DNA of 10,235 nt from an uncultured Variovorax sp. (lineage in GTDB: Bacteria > Pseudomonadota > Gammaproteobacteria > Burkholderiales > Burkholderiaceae_C), in the NCBI GenBank assembly GCA_903872875.1, contig CAIQMJ010001054.1:1-10235 (forward strand). The letters are read 5' to 3'. The notes under the pieces were generated by a model. It saw nothing but the letters and a program-made list of their open reading frames with translations. It searched no databases and was not told where the DNA came from. The translations under genes were made by a program, and so were the position numbers. How positions within the stretch are numbered: position 1 is the stretch's first letter; each line of letters opens with the position of its first letter. Positions 1-6,495 of this stretch are shown piece after piece.

Positions 1-120
1 CTCCTCGTCAAGCAGTCGCTCGTCGTCCTGCCGTGCGTGCTCGTAGTCCTCGCGTGCTGCCGCGAGCGCTCTGAGCTTGTCGTTCCAGTCGCCCTCCAGC
101 GTGTCGGCGACCAAGCGGTT
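1..120 (-). pseudogene. Fragment of a probable large serine recombinase (coiled-coil region)
   Basis: Read on the minus strand, 40 uninterrupted codons continue off the left edge. They give a charged, helical segment starting NRLVADTLEGDWNDKLRAL and running on with many Glu, Asp and Arg residues. From memory this matches the coiled-coil/linker region of large serine (resolvase/invertase-type) recombinases, where an 'ENRLVAxxLExxW' stretch is usual. The resemblance stops abruptly near position 120: upstream codons in this frame stay open but no longer look like the family, and the opposite strand there encodes a TraG remnant. So the N-terminal catalytic domain is missing and the gene is broken at this junction. 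What lies further left is unseen. The family assignment rests on a short segment and is moderately sure. Confidence 0.5.
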
Positions 121-128
121 TCCGCACC

Positions 129-561
129 GAGCACCCAGACAGGCATTCTGCTCGGCCAGATTGCAGCTGTCTTTGGCGTGATCCTGGGCGGCGTGTGGTG
201 GGCCGCCAGTGGACCGCGCATGCGCTCGGTTATCAACCCCGGCTTGCGCCGGCGTGGGCCGAGGTGGCTGGCCTTCCGGTCTATGAGCCTTGGAAGCTCT
301 TCGAGTGGTACTGGTACGACGCCTATGCGCCGGGCGTCTTCCTACGCGGTGGCGCCATCGCTGCAGCCAGCGGACTGCTCGCCACCGGCGTGGCCATCGG
401 CATGGCGGTGTGGCGCCCCCGCGTGGCGCGGCGCGTCACCACCTACGGTTCCGCCCGCTGGGTCGAAGCCGTTGACGTCCGCAACGCTGGCTTGCACGAG
501 CCGGCTGGCGTCTTCCTCGGCCGCAAAGACGAGCGCTACCTGCGGCACGCCGGCCCACCCG
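129..561 (+). pseudogene. traG: Remnant of conjugative coupling protein TraG/VirD4 (N-terminal part, frameshifted)
   Basis: Two frames together give the N-terminus of a TraG-type coupling protein. Frame 1 (129 to about 200) reads TGILLGQIAAVFGVILGGVW, the first membrane segment. Frame 3 (about 200-561) continues with QWTAHALGYQPRL, then PVYEPWKLFEW, YDAYAPGVF, a second membrane segment (AIAAASGLLATGVAIGMAV), the VTTYGSARW motif and VFLGRKDERYLRH. In the family the next part is the Walker A region (TRSGKG); here similarity ends at about 561, before any nucleotide-binding motif. The change of frame needs one missing base near 198-205. No start codon stands where the family begins; the codon there is CCG. 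TraG recruits the relaxosome to the type IV secretion channel in integrative conjugative elements. This copy cannot be functional and marks a decayed element next to the operon. Confidence 0.7.
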
Positions 562-648
562 GCATCGCAGAGCGGCGGTTGGGATACCGCACCGTTGCGT
601 CAGACTCCTTTCCGGCCAATTGGCGCGACATCCTAAGCTACTGACTCA

Positions 649-668
649 TCGGCGAAATAGTCCGCCGA
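649..668. repeat. Inverted repeat, 6-bp arms, 8-nt loop
   Basis: TCGGCG (649-654) and CGCCGA (663-668) are perfect inverted copies, just after the stop codon that closes the frame of the TraG remnant. It could be a piece of an insertion-sequence end or a weak hairpin. No T-run follows in either direction, so it is not a typical intrinsic terminator. Confidence 0.35.
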
Positions 669-863
669 AGGCCGTTCCTGCACACGTCCCAAGCGCTCAG
701 CACCTGCCTTGAAGAGCGCAGACCCGCTTGATGGTTGGCACCAACTGGGATGGGTGCACACCATGAAGAGCGAGGAGAGTGCGGCGGCGAAGCCACGCCA
801 TCACGAACGGTCGTTCAAGGCGGTGCTGATCATTCGCGAGACCGGTCGGCAGCCGTCAATTTC

Positions 864-898
864 TCGACATGTCGACTGCATCGATTTGTGATCGACAG
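864..898. repeat. Cluster of TCGA-containing inverted repeats
   Basis: A perfect 12-bp palindrome TCGACATGTCGA (864-875) is followed by TCGAT-ttgtg-ATCGA (881-895), which extends to an imperfect CTG...CAG hairpin. The cluster lies about 70-100 nt downstream of the operon's last stop codon, towards the mobile-DNA remnant. It may be a recombination or protein-binding site. There is no T-run to support a terminator. Confidence 0.3.
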
Positions 899-967
899 TT
901 CGCCCACCTTGGGAAGCCTCCAATCTGGCAGAAGGAGCCGGGGCGTATCATTGGCATGACGCAGTTT

Positions 968-2404
968 TCAAGCCAGCATGTAAGCGGTCTTTACCGTAGT
1001 GAAGAACTCCTGCGCGTACTTGCCCTGCTCGCGCGGGCCGTAGCTCGAACCCTTGCGGCCGCCGAATGGCACGTGGTAGTCCACACCCGCCGTCGGCAGG
1101 TTTACCATCACCATGCCGGCCTGGCTGTGGCGCTTGAAGTGCGTCGCGTACCTTAGCGAGGTGGTGGCGATGCCGGCCGAGAGACCGAACTCGGTGTCGT
1201 TGGCCGTGGCCAGCGCTTCTTCGTAGTTCTTCACGCGGATCACGCTCGCCACCGGGCCGAACACTTCCTCGCGGTTGATGCGCATGTGGGCTGCGGACTC
1301 ACTGAACAGCGCGGGAGACATGTAGTAGCCGTCGGTCTCCAGCTTCAGCCGTTCGCCGCCGGCGGCGAGCGTGGCGCCTTCGCCCTGGCCGATCTCGATG
1401 TAGCTCAAGTTCTGTTCGAGCTGCGACTTCGACGAGACGGGGCCCACGTCGGTGCCTTGCGCGAGCGCATCGCCGACTTTGATCTTTGCCATGCGCGCCT
1501 TCATCGCCTCTATGAACTTCGGGTAGATGCCTTCGGTCACGATCAGGCGGCTCGATGCGGTGCAGCGCTGGCCGGTCGAGTAGAACGCGCTCTGCACGCT
1601 GAGCTCCACGGCCTGCGCGAGGTCCGCGTCATCGAGGACGACCTGCGGATTCTTGCCGCCCATTTCGAGCTGCACCTTCTTGTGGTTGGTGACGCACTGG
1701 ATCGCGATGTTGCGGCCTACGCCCACCGAGCCGGTGAAGCTGATTGCATGGATGCCGGGGTGGTTGACCAGCGCCTCACCGATCACGCTGCCGCGGCCCA
1801 TCACGAGGTTGAACACGCCGGCCTGAATCCCCGAGCGGCTGATGATTTCACTCAGCGCCCAGGCGCTGCCAGGCACGAGGTCCGCGGGCTTAAGCACCAC
1901 GCAGTTGCCCAAGGCCAGTGCGGGTGCGATCTTCCACGCGGGAATGGCGATAGGGAAATTCCACGGCGTGATGAGCCCGACCACGCCGACCGGCTCGCGC
2001 GTGATTTCCACACCGATGTTCGGCCGCACCGAAGGCAGCAACTCGCCCGAAAGGCGCAGGCATTCCCCCGCGAAGAACTTGAAGATCTGGCCCGCTCGCG
2101 TGGCCTCGCCGATGCCTTCGGCCTTGGTCTTGCCTTCTTCGCGAGCGAGCAGCGTGCCGAGTTCTTCCTTGCGCGCGAGGAGCTCGGTGCCGATCTTGTC
2201 GAGTGCGTCGGAGCGCGCCTGGATGTTGCCGGTGGCCCATGCGGGGAAGGCGGTGGTGGCGGCGGCAACAGCAGCGTCTACATGCGCCGCGTCGCCTTGG
2301 GTGTATTGGCCCAGCACGTCGGCCAGGTTGCTGGGGTTGACGTTGGGGCTGTAGCTTGCGCCGGCGCGCCATTCGCCTGCGATCAGATTGTCGAAGTTCT
2401 GCAT
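968..2404 (-). CDS. Aldehyde dehydrogenase, 2-oxoglutarate semialdehyde dehydrogenase-like
   Basis: This is a full-length NAD(P)-dependent aldehyde dehydrogenase of 478 residues. Visible motifs are PWNFP (N149), LKPAD (K172, cofactor binding), FTGSVGVG (223-230, Rossmann turn), LEMGGK (general base E247), GQRCTASSR (catalytic C281) and EEVFGP (E380, cofactor ribose). Overall it resembles the 2-oxoglutarate semialdehyde dehydrogenases of hexarate, pentose and hydroxyproline catabolism, which make 2-oxoglutarate for the TCA cycle in the cytoplasm. I chose the ATG at 2404 because the protein then begins MQNFDNLIAGEW as the family does, with AAGGA about 12 nt upstream. A longer frame to 2491 would overlap the preceding gene. 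It starts 17 nt after the stop of the FAH-fold gene, whose predicted product it would oxidise. It is the last gene of the run. Another semialdehyde substrate (such as succinate semialdehyde) cannot be excluded. Confidence 0.9.
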   Translation of the reverse strand: MQNFDNLIAGEWRAGASYSPNVNPSNLADVLGQYTQGDAAHVDAAVAAATTAFPAWATGNIQARSDALDKIGTELLARKEELGTLLAREEGKTKAEGIGEATRAGQIFKFFAGECLRLSGELLPSVRPNIGVEITREPVGVVGLITPWNFPIAIPAWKIAPALALGNCVVLKPADLVPGSAWALSEIISRSGIQAGVFNLVMGRGSVIGEALVNHPGIHAISFTGSVGVGRNIAIQCVTNHKKVQLEMGGKNPQVVLDDADLAQAVELSVQSAFYSTGQRCTASSRLIVTEGIYPKFIEAMKARMAKIKVGDALAQGTDVGPVSSKSQLEQNLSYIEIGQGEGATLAAGGERLKLETDGYYMSPALFSESAAHMRINREEVFGPVASVIRVKNYEEALATANDTEFGLSAGIATTSLRYATHFKRHSQAGMVMVNLPTAGVDYHVPFGGRKGSSYGPREQGKYAQEFFTTVKTAYMLA

Positions 2405-2421
2405 TTTCCGATCCGTTCCTT

Positions 2422-3633
2422 TCAAAGGCCGCGTTCGAGAAGTCCGCGGCGCGCGAGATTGCCGATGAAGGCCCGCAGGCCGAACTGCCACGGCGCCGCG
2501 TCTTCACTGTGCACCACCCGGTTTCGCAGCTCTCCCAGTCGGGCGCTGCGGATGCTCACCACGTCGCCGACCTTGTGGGTGAAGCCGCTGCCGGGCTCGG
2601 AGCGGTCCTGTATCGGTGCGAAAAGCGTCCCCAGGAAGAGCATGAAGCCATCCGGGTACTGGTGCGCCGCCATCGTCTGCGCTACCAGGTCCAGCGGGTC
2701 GCGGCTGATCTGCGCCATCGAACTGATGCCGGCCAGCTCGAAGCCTTCGGGACCGTGCACGCGCAGGTGCACCGTCTCGCTGCGAACGTCGTCGAGCCCA
2801 AACGATGCGTCGAACAGCCGGATGAACGGGCCGATGGCGCACGAGGCGTTGTTGTCCTTGGCCTTGCCGAGCAGCAGCGCGCTGCGGCCCTCGATGTCGC
2901 GCAGGTTGACGTCGTTGCCGAGCGCGGCGCCGACGATCTCGCCGCGGCTGTTCACCGCCAGCACGACCTCGGGTTCGGGGTTGTTCCAGGCCGAGTCGCT
3001 GCGGATGCCGATCTCCTCGCCCGTTCCGACGGCGGAGAGCACTGGCGCCTTGGTGAAAACCTCCGCGTCGGGGCCGATGCCGACCTCGAGGTACTGCGAC
3101 CACAACCCGCGCTCCTGCAGCAGGCGCTTGAGGTCCATGGCCATCTCAGAGCCGGGCTTGATGAGCGACAGGTCGTCGCCCACCGTTGCGCGCACCTGCG
3201 CGCGCGCTTCTTCGGCGCGCGATGGATCGCCGCCCGCCTGTTCCTCGATCACGCGCTCGATCAGGCTGCTGGCGAAGGTCACGCCCGCCGCCTTGATGAC
3301 CTGAAGATCGCAGGGTGCCAGCAGGAAGGGCCGCTTCACGTCCCGCGTCGACGGCACGCTGTTGGAAAGCAGTTCCTCGAGGCTGCCCACGCGCCGGCCT
3401 TCCGTCTCGCGCACGCGCTGCGCGGGCCGGTCGGCATCGAGGAGCGTGGACATGGTCGGGAAGTCGGCCGACAGGTCGAAGACGCCGTCGGGCCGAAACG
3501 CCACCACGGCCGGGCCCGGCACGTCGCCGGCCAGCCACACGCGGCTGACCAACGTACCGGCATGGCCGTCGTCGGGCAGCACCGAGGAGCCCGCAAGCGC
3601 CATCTCTAGGGGGGAATCATGAATGCTTGGCAT
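2422..3633 (-). CDS. FAH-fold dehydratase, XylX / 2-keto-3-deoxypentonate dehydratase type
   Basis: The 403-residue protein belongs to the fumarylacetoacetate hydrolase superfamily. Its fold is marked by LLAPCDLQVIKAAGVTF (104-120), WSQYLEVGIGPDAEVFTKA (178-196), NNPEPEVVLAVNSRG (217-231; likely metal ligands E220 and E222), GNDVNLRDIEGRSALLLGKAKD (239-260; likely third ligand D241) and SRDPLDLVAQT (310-320). This long form, with a domain of about 100 residues before the core, resembles the XylX-type enzymes of oxidative pentose pathways. These dehydrate 2-keto-3-deoxypentonate to 2-oxoglutarate semialdehyde. The aldehyde dehydrogenase directly downstream fits this. The ATG at 3633 has only a weak upstream GGA; the inner ATG at 3603 has none, and the conserved part begins near residue 19, so the start is uncertain by about 10 codons. 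A true C-C hydrolase role remains possible. Confidence 0.85.
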   Translation of the reverse strand: MPSIHDSPLEMALAGSSVLPDDGHAGTLVSRVWLAGDVPGPAVVAFRPDGVFDLSADFPTMSTLLDADRPAQRVRETEGRRVGSLEELLSNSVPSTRDVKRPFLLAPCDLQVIKAAGVTFASSLIERVIEEQAGGDPSRAEEARAQVRATVGDDLSLIKPGSEMAMDLKRLLQERGLWSQYLEVGIGPDAEVFTKAPVLSAVGTGEEIGIRSDSAWNNPEPEVVLAVNSRGEIVGAALGNDVNLRDIEGRSALLLGKAKDNNASCAIGPFIRLFDASFGLDDVRSETVHLRVHGPEGFELAGISSMAQISRDPLDLVAQTMAAHQYPDGFMLFLGTLFAPIQDRSEPGSGFTHKVGDVVSIRSARLGELRNRVVHSEDAAPWQFGLRAFIGNLARRGLLERGL

Positions 3634-3706
3634 GGGAATTTGTCCAGTCAGGTCGGAAAAAATCGGAAGAAACTCTTTCGAGGGGAAGGCCCAGCGGCGG
3701 TTCAGC

Positions 3707-5257
3707 TCACGTCACCACGCTGATCTGCCACGGCACGAACTCGTTCTGCCCGTAGCCGTGCTGCTCGCTGCGCGAACGCTCTCCGGAAGCGACCGACAGC
3801 ATCATGCGGAAGAGCTCCTCGCCGAGTTCCGGAATTGAGCGCTCGCCGGAGAGCACGGTGCCGCAGTTCAGGTCCATGTCGTCGGCCTGCCGCTGCCACA
3901 GCGCGGTGTTCGTCGCCAGCTTGATCGACGGCGACGGCGCGCAGCCGTAGGCCGAGCCGCGTCCGGTAGTGAAGCAGATCAGGTTTGCTCCCCCCGCCAC
4001 CTGCCCGGTGGCGGAAACAGGGTCGTAGCCCGGCGTGTCCATGAAGACCAGTCCTTTTACCGAGACGGGCTGGGCGTATTCGTAGACCTCGTTCAGCGAA
4101 GTCGTCCCGCCTTTGGCGATGCCGCCCATCGATTTCTCGAGTACGGTGGTCAGCCCTCCGGCCTTGTTGCCAGCGGAGGGGTTGTTGTTCATCTCGGCGC
4201 CGTTGCGCGCGCAGAAAGCTTCCCACCACTGGATGCGCGCCACCAGCTTGTGTCCTACCTCGGGCACACGCGCACGCCGCGTCAGCAGGTGCTCGGCGCC
4301 ATAGATCTCGGGTGTCTCGGACAGGATCGCGGTGCCGCCGTGCCGCACCAGCAGGTCGACGGCCGCGCCCAGCACCGGGTTCGCGGAGATGCCCGAATAG
4401 CCGTCGGAGCCGCCGCACTGCAGGCCCACCACCAGGTGGCTCGCCGGCACGCTCTGCCGCTGCACGGCGTTGGCGGCCGGCAGCAGGCCGCGCACGATCC
4501 CGACGCCGCGGTCGATGGCATTCGTGGTGCCGCCCGCGTCCTGGATGGTGTAGCTGTGCACGCGGTGGTCGTGCGTCAACCCCTGGCTGGCGAGCAGGTC
4601 GGGGATCTGGTTCGTCTCGCAGCCCAGGCCCACCACGATCACCGCTGCGAAGTTCGGGTGGCAGGCGTAGCCGCCGAGCGTGCGCTGCAGGATCCGCAGG
4701 CCCTCGCCCTTCGCGTCGATGGCGCACCCCGTGTCGTGGGTCAGCGCCACCACACCGTCGATGTTGGGATAGGGGGCCAACGCGTCCGGATGGATATCGC
4801 GGCGGAACCGGTCGGCGATCGCCCTGGCGACGGTGGCGGAGCAGTTCACCGAGGTCAGGATGCCGATGTAGTTGCGCGTGCCGACGCGGCCGTCCTTTCG
4901 GACGATGCCCTGGAACGTAGCTTGCTGAGAAGCGTCCGGCGTCGAGCGGGCCTCGGTGCCGTGCGCATAGTCCCGGCTGAACGCCCCTATGGTCATGTTG
5001 TGCGTGTGCACGTGCTGTCCCGCGCGGATCGGTACGCTGGCGAAGCCGATGATCTGGCCGTAGCGGCGCACGACCTCGCCCGCAGCGATCTCGCGCGTGG
5101 CCATCTTGTGGCCGGGCGGGACGAGCCCGGAGACAGCCACATCTTCGCTGCCTATGCGGGTGCCTGAGAACAACTGGTCGAGCGCGACCACCACGTTGTC
5201 GTCGGGATGCAGCCGGACCACGCGGGCCGCGGAGGGCGGCGTCAGTGATTCGGGCAC
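3707..5257 (-). CDS. UxaA/GarD-family sugar-acid dehydratase
   Basis: The 516-residue protein is a complete member of the altronate/galactarate dehydratase family (E. coli UxaA is about 495 residues, GarD about 523). An N-terminal SAF-like domain (about 17-93) carries PPGHKMA (47-53) and the histidine motif HVHTHN (82-87). The large C-terminal domain shows RVGTRNY (124-130), VNCSAT (137-142), HDTGC (174-178), GLGCE (210-214), LQCGGSDGYSGISANP (279-294), SETPE (313-317), NPSAGNKAGGLTT (359-371) and TGRGSAYGCAPSPSIK (431-446). The family uses a divalent metal, usually iron, to dehydrate a sugar acid to a 2-keto-3-deoxy acid. It starts with GTG at 5257, preceded by TTGGAG at good spacing. Neighbours suggest the product is a 2-keto-3-deoxypentonate, so a pentonate rather than galactarate or altronate may be the substrate; that is inference. 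Family assignment is firm, substrate is not. Confidence 0.9.
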   Translation of the reverse strand: MPESLTPPSAARVVRLHPDDNVVVALDQLFSGTRIGSEDVAVSGLVPPGHKMATREIAAGEVVRRYGQIIGFASVPIRAGQHVHTHNMTIGAFSRDYAHGTEARSTPDASQQATFQGIVRKDGRVGTRNYIGILTSVNCSATVARAIADRFRRDIHPDALAPYPNIDGVVALTHDTGCAIDAKGEGLRILQRTLGGYACHPNFAAVIVVGLGCETNQIPDLLASQGLTHDHRVHSYTIQDAGGTTNAIDRGVGIVRGLLPAANAVQRQSVPASHLVVGLQCGGSDGYSGISANPVLGAAVDLLVRHGGTAILSETPEIYGAEHLLTRRARVPEVGHKLVARIQWWEAFCARNGAEMNNNPSAGNKAGGLTTVLEKSMGGIAKGGTTSLNEVYEYAQPVSVKGLVFMDTPGYDPVSATGQVAGGANLICFTTGRGSAYGCAPSPSIKLATNTALWQRQADDMDLNCGTVLSGERSIPELGEELFRMMLSVASGERSRSEQHGYGQNEFVPWQISVVT

Positions 5258-5315
5258 GGCGGAATCTCCAAGGAAGCGGGCAGGGCGGGATCGTGGGGCA
5301 TGGTTATCCGTTTTC

Positions 5316-5648
5316 TCACTGCAAGGGGGAATAGCGCGTGGGTACGAGCAACTGGTTCTCGATGTGCGCGACGATAGGCCCCTCGGCTTCGAAGCGCGCG
5401 CGTGCAGCCAGCCATTCGGGGTCGTTCGAGAAGGCGGTCCATATGCGTTCGCGTGCAGCCAGGCTCTCCCAGCGAATCATGAACGTCAACGCCTGGTTGC
5501 TCGGACCGACCTCCGTGGTCCAGAAGCCCACTGCCTCGATGCCGTGCCGGCGCCACAGCGGCAGCGTGGCTTCCTCGAAGCGGCGATGCAGCGCCGGCAG
5601 GCGGCCTTGGGCGCAGTGGTAGATGCGCAGTTCGTGCAAGGCGGTCAT
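5316..5648 (-). CDS. NIPSNAP-family protein
   Basis: This small protein of 110 residues shows the NIPSNAP pattern: an N-terminal ELRIYHCAQGRLPAL (6-20), then FEEATLPLWRRHGIEAVGFW (24-43), a central ALTFMIRWESLAARERIW (53-70) and the NDPEWLAAR segment (75-83). The family adopts a dimeric alpha+beta barrel fold. Its biochemical role in bacteria is poorly defined, although members often sit in catabolic operons. Its ATG overlaps the stop of the binding-protein gene in an ATGA arrangement (5645-5648), suggesting translational coupling; a longer frame to 5747 would run deep into that gene. No signal peptide or membrane segment is seen, so it should be cytoplasmic. Its reaction, if any, cannot be told from sequence. 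Confidence 0.85.
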   Translation of the reverse strand: MTALHELRIYHCAQGRLPALHRRFEEATLPLWRRHGIEAVGFWTTEVGPSNQALTFMIRWESLAARERIWTAFSNDPEWLAARARFEAEGPIVAHIENQLLVPTRYSPLQ

Positions 5649-6430
5649 TGCGGGGCCAGCGGCGGCAGCTCGCTGTGGTGGTACTTCTTGAAGATCGCGT
5701 TGAGCTTGCCGTTGGCGCGGTTGGCTCTCACCCAGTCGTTGATCCACGCGAGCAGCTTGGGTTCGTCTTTGCGCATGCCGATGCCCAGGTCGAACTCCTT
5801 CACGACGAACTTGGTTTCCAGTTCCCGCGAGGGGGCCTTGGATTGGATCGCCTGCAGCAGCGTAGTGGCGGTGGAGACGATCGGCGCTTGTCCGCTCACG
5901 CCGGCGGTGACCAGCGTCGCGTCATCGTCGTAGCGCACAATCTGCGCGCCGACGGCCTTCTGCACCAACTCCATCTCCTGCACATTGCCGCGGGTGATCG
6001 CGATCGTCTTGCCGACCAGGTCGCCATAGCCCTTGATGCTCATCGACTTGGGCGCGGCGACGACGATCTGGACCACCGAATACGGCACCGAGAAGTCGAT
6101 CACCTTCTGACGCTCAGGACTGATCGACAGCGTGGCGATCGCGAGGTCGGCCTTGTTGGTCTGCAGGAACGGGATGCGCGTGGGCCCGGTGGCCGGCACG
6201 ATCTCCAATTCCACGCCGAGATCCTTGGCCAGCAGTTGCGCGGTCTCCACGTCGGAGCCGTAGGGCTGCATCTTGTCGTTGGTCATGCCGTAGGGCGGCA
6301 GCGCCAGCTCGATCGCTACCCGCAGCTTCTTGGCCTGCTTGATGTTGTCGAGCAGGTCGGCTTGCGCGATGCCCGCAGCGGCCAGTAGCGAGAAGGCCAG
6401 CGCGACGCGTCCGAGGGTTGGCTTGATCAT
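5645..6430 (-). CDS. Periplasmic solute-binding protein of polar-amino-acid-type ABC importer
   Basis: The protein (261 residues from this start) has a signal peptide: a basic start, a hydrophobic core LALAFSLLAAAG-like stretch (9-20) and probable cleavage after AQA at 24. The mature part is a family 3 (HisJ/GlnH-like) two-lobed binding protein with KLRVAIELALPPYG (35-48), ADLAIATLSISPERQKVIDF (94-113) and KTIAITRGNV (141-150). R107 in SISPER corresponds to the arginine that holds the ligand carboxylate. The second-lobe aspartate that normally binds the amino group appears to be missing: the region reads GQAPIVSTATT (180-190). ATG at 6430 stands 8 nt after AGGAG; the ATG two codons earlier (6436) would leave only 2 nt. 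It follows the ATPase gene after 65 nt that hold a homopurine run, and its stop overlaps the NIPSNAP start. The ligand is unknown; an acid without an alpha-amino group is plausible. Confidence 0.9.
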   Translation of the reverse strand: MIKPTLGRVALAFSLLAAAGIAQADLLDNIKQAKKLRVAIELALPPYGMTNDKMQPYGSDVETAQLLAKDLGVELEIVPATGPTRIPFLQTNKADLAIATLSISPERQKVIDFSVPYSVVQIVVAAPKSMSIKGYGDLVGKTIAITRGNVQEMELVQKAVGAQIVRYDDDATLVTAGVSGQAPIVSTATTLLQAIQSKAPSRELETKFVVKEFDLGIGMRKDEPKLLAWINDWVRANRANGKLNAIFKKYHHSELPPLAPQ

Positions 6431-6452
6431 GGTCATGTCTCCTGTTGTGGAT

Positions 6453-6489
6453 GGAAGGGGAAAAAGGGAAGAAGAAGGGGAGAAGGGGG
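6453..6489. repeat. 37-nt homopurine run with near mirror symmetry (H-DNA-type motif)
   Basis: The plus strand is purely A/G from 6453 to 6489, so the minus-sense transcript is a pure pyrimidine tract. Within it, 6457-6488 is a mirror repeat centred between 6472 and 6473: 14 of 16 base pairs of mirror positions agree. Homopurine mirror repeats are the classic sequence requirement for intramolecular triplex DNA. It fills most of the 65-nt gap before the binding-protein gene and ends about 20 nt from that start codon. Confidence 0.7.
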
Positions 6490-6495
6490 CGGAAA

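Larger units (their letters stand above)
562..967. other. Gene-free stretch between mobile-DNA remnant and operon end
   Basis: No convincing gene is visible in these 406 bases. The frame of the TraG remnant runs on to a stop at 642-644 with residues unrelated to TraG. Small inverted repeats occur: TCGGCG/CGCCGA (649-668, 8-nt loop), GTTGG/CCAAC (734-745), the perfect 12-mer TCGACATGTCGA (864-875) and TCGAT/ATCGA (881-895). A short frame at 763-891 begins MKSEESAAAKPRHHERSFKA, faintly like the start of an IS66-type OrfA, but it loses any resemblance after about 20 codons. No intrinsic terminator with a T-run is seen after the operon's last stop codon. The stretch probably holds debris of insertion or excision events. 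Confidence 0.4.

Noticed and set aside
562..644. Tail of the TraG-remnant frame (GIAERRLGYRTVASDSF and on) as part of an insertion-sequence gene
   Set aside because: The residues match nothing I can name; they are most likely readthrough into unrelated DNA up to the first stop.
763..891. Short plus-strand frame starting MKSEESAAAKPRHHERSFKA, faintly like an IS66 OrfA N-terminus
   Set aside because: Only about 20 codons look suggestive, no ribosome binding site precedes it, and no other IS66 part is near. A search with this segment would decide.
1286..3304. A 672-codon open frame on the plus strand opposite the aldehyde dehydrogenase and FAH-fold genes
   Set aside because: It is antisense to two genes with clear family motifs, has repetitive Ala/Arg/His-rich sequence typical of GC-rich shadow frames, and shows no recognisable domain.
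3634..3706. Possible internal terminator or promoter in the 73-nt gap before the FAH-fold gene
   Set aside because: There is a T6 run in the minus-sense transcript, but the only hairpin before it is GAAA-GAG-TTTC with 4 bp, too weak to call, and no -35/-10 pair is seen.
4250..5167. A 305-codon plus-strand frame opposite the UxaA-type gene
   Set aside because: Shadow frame: it is opposite a dehydratase with all family motifs and has no recognisable domain of its own.
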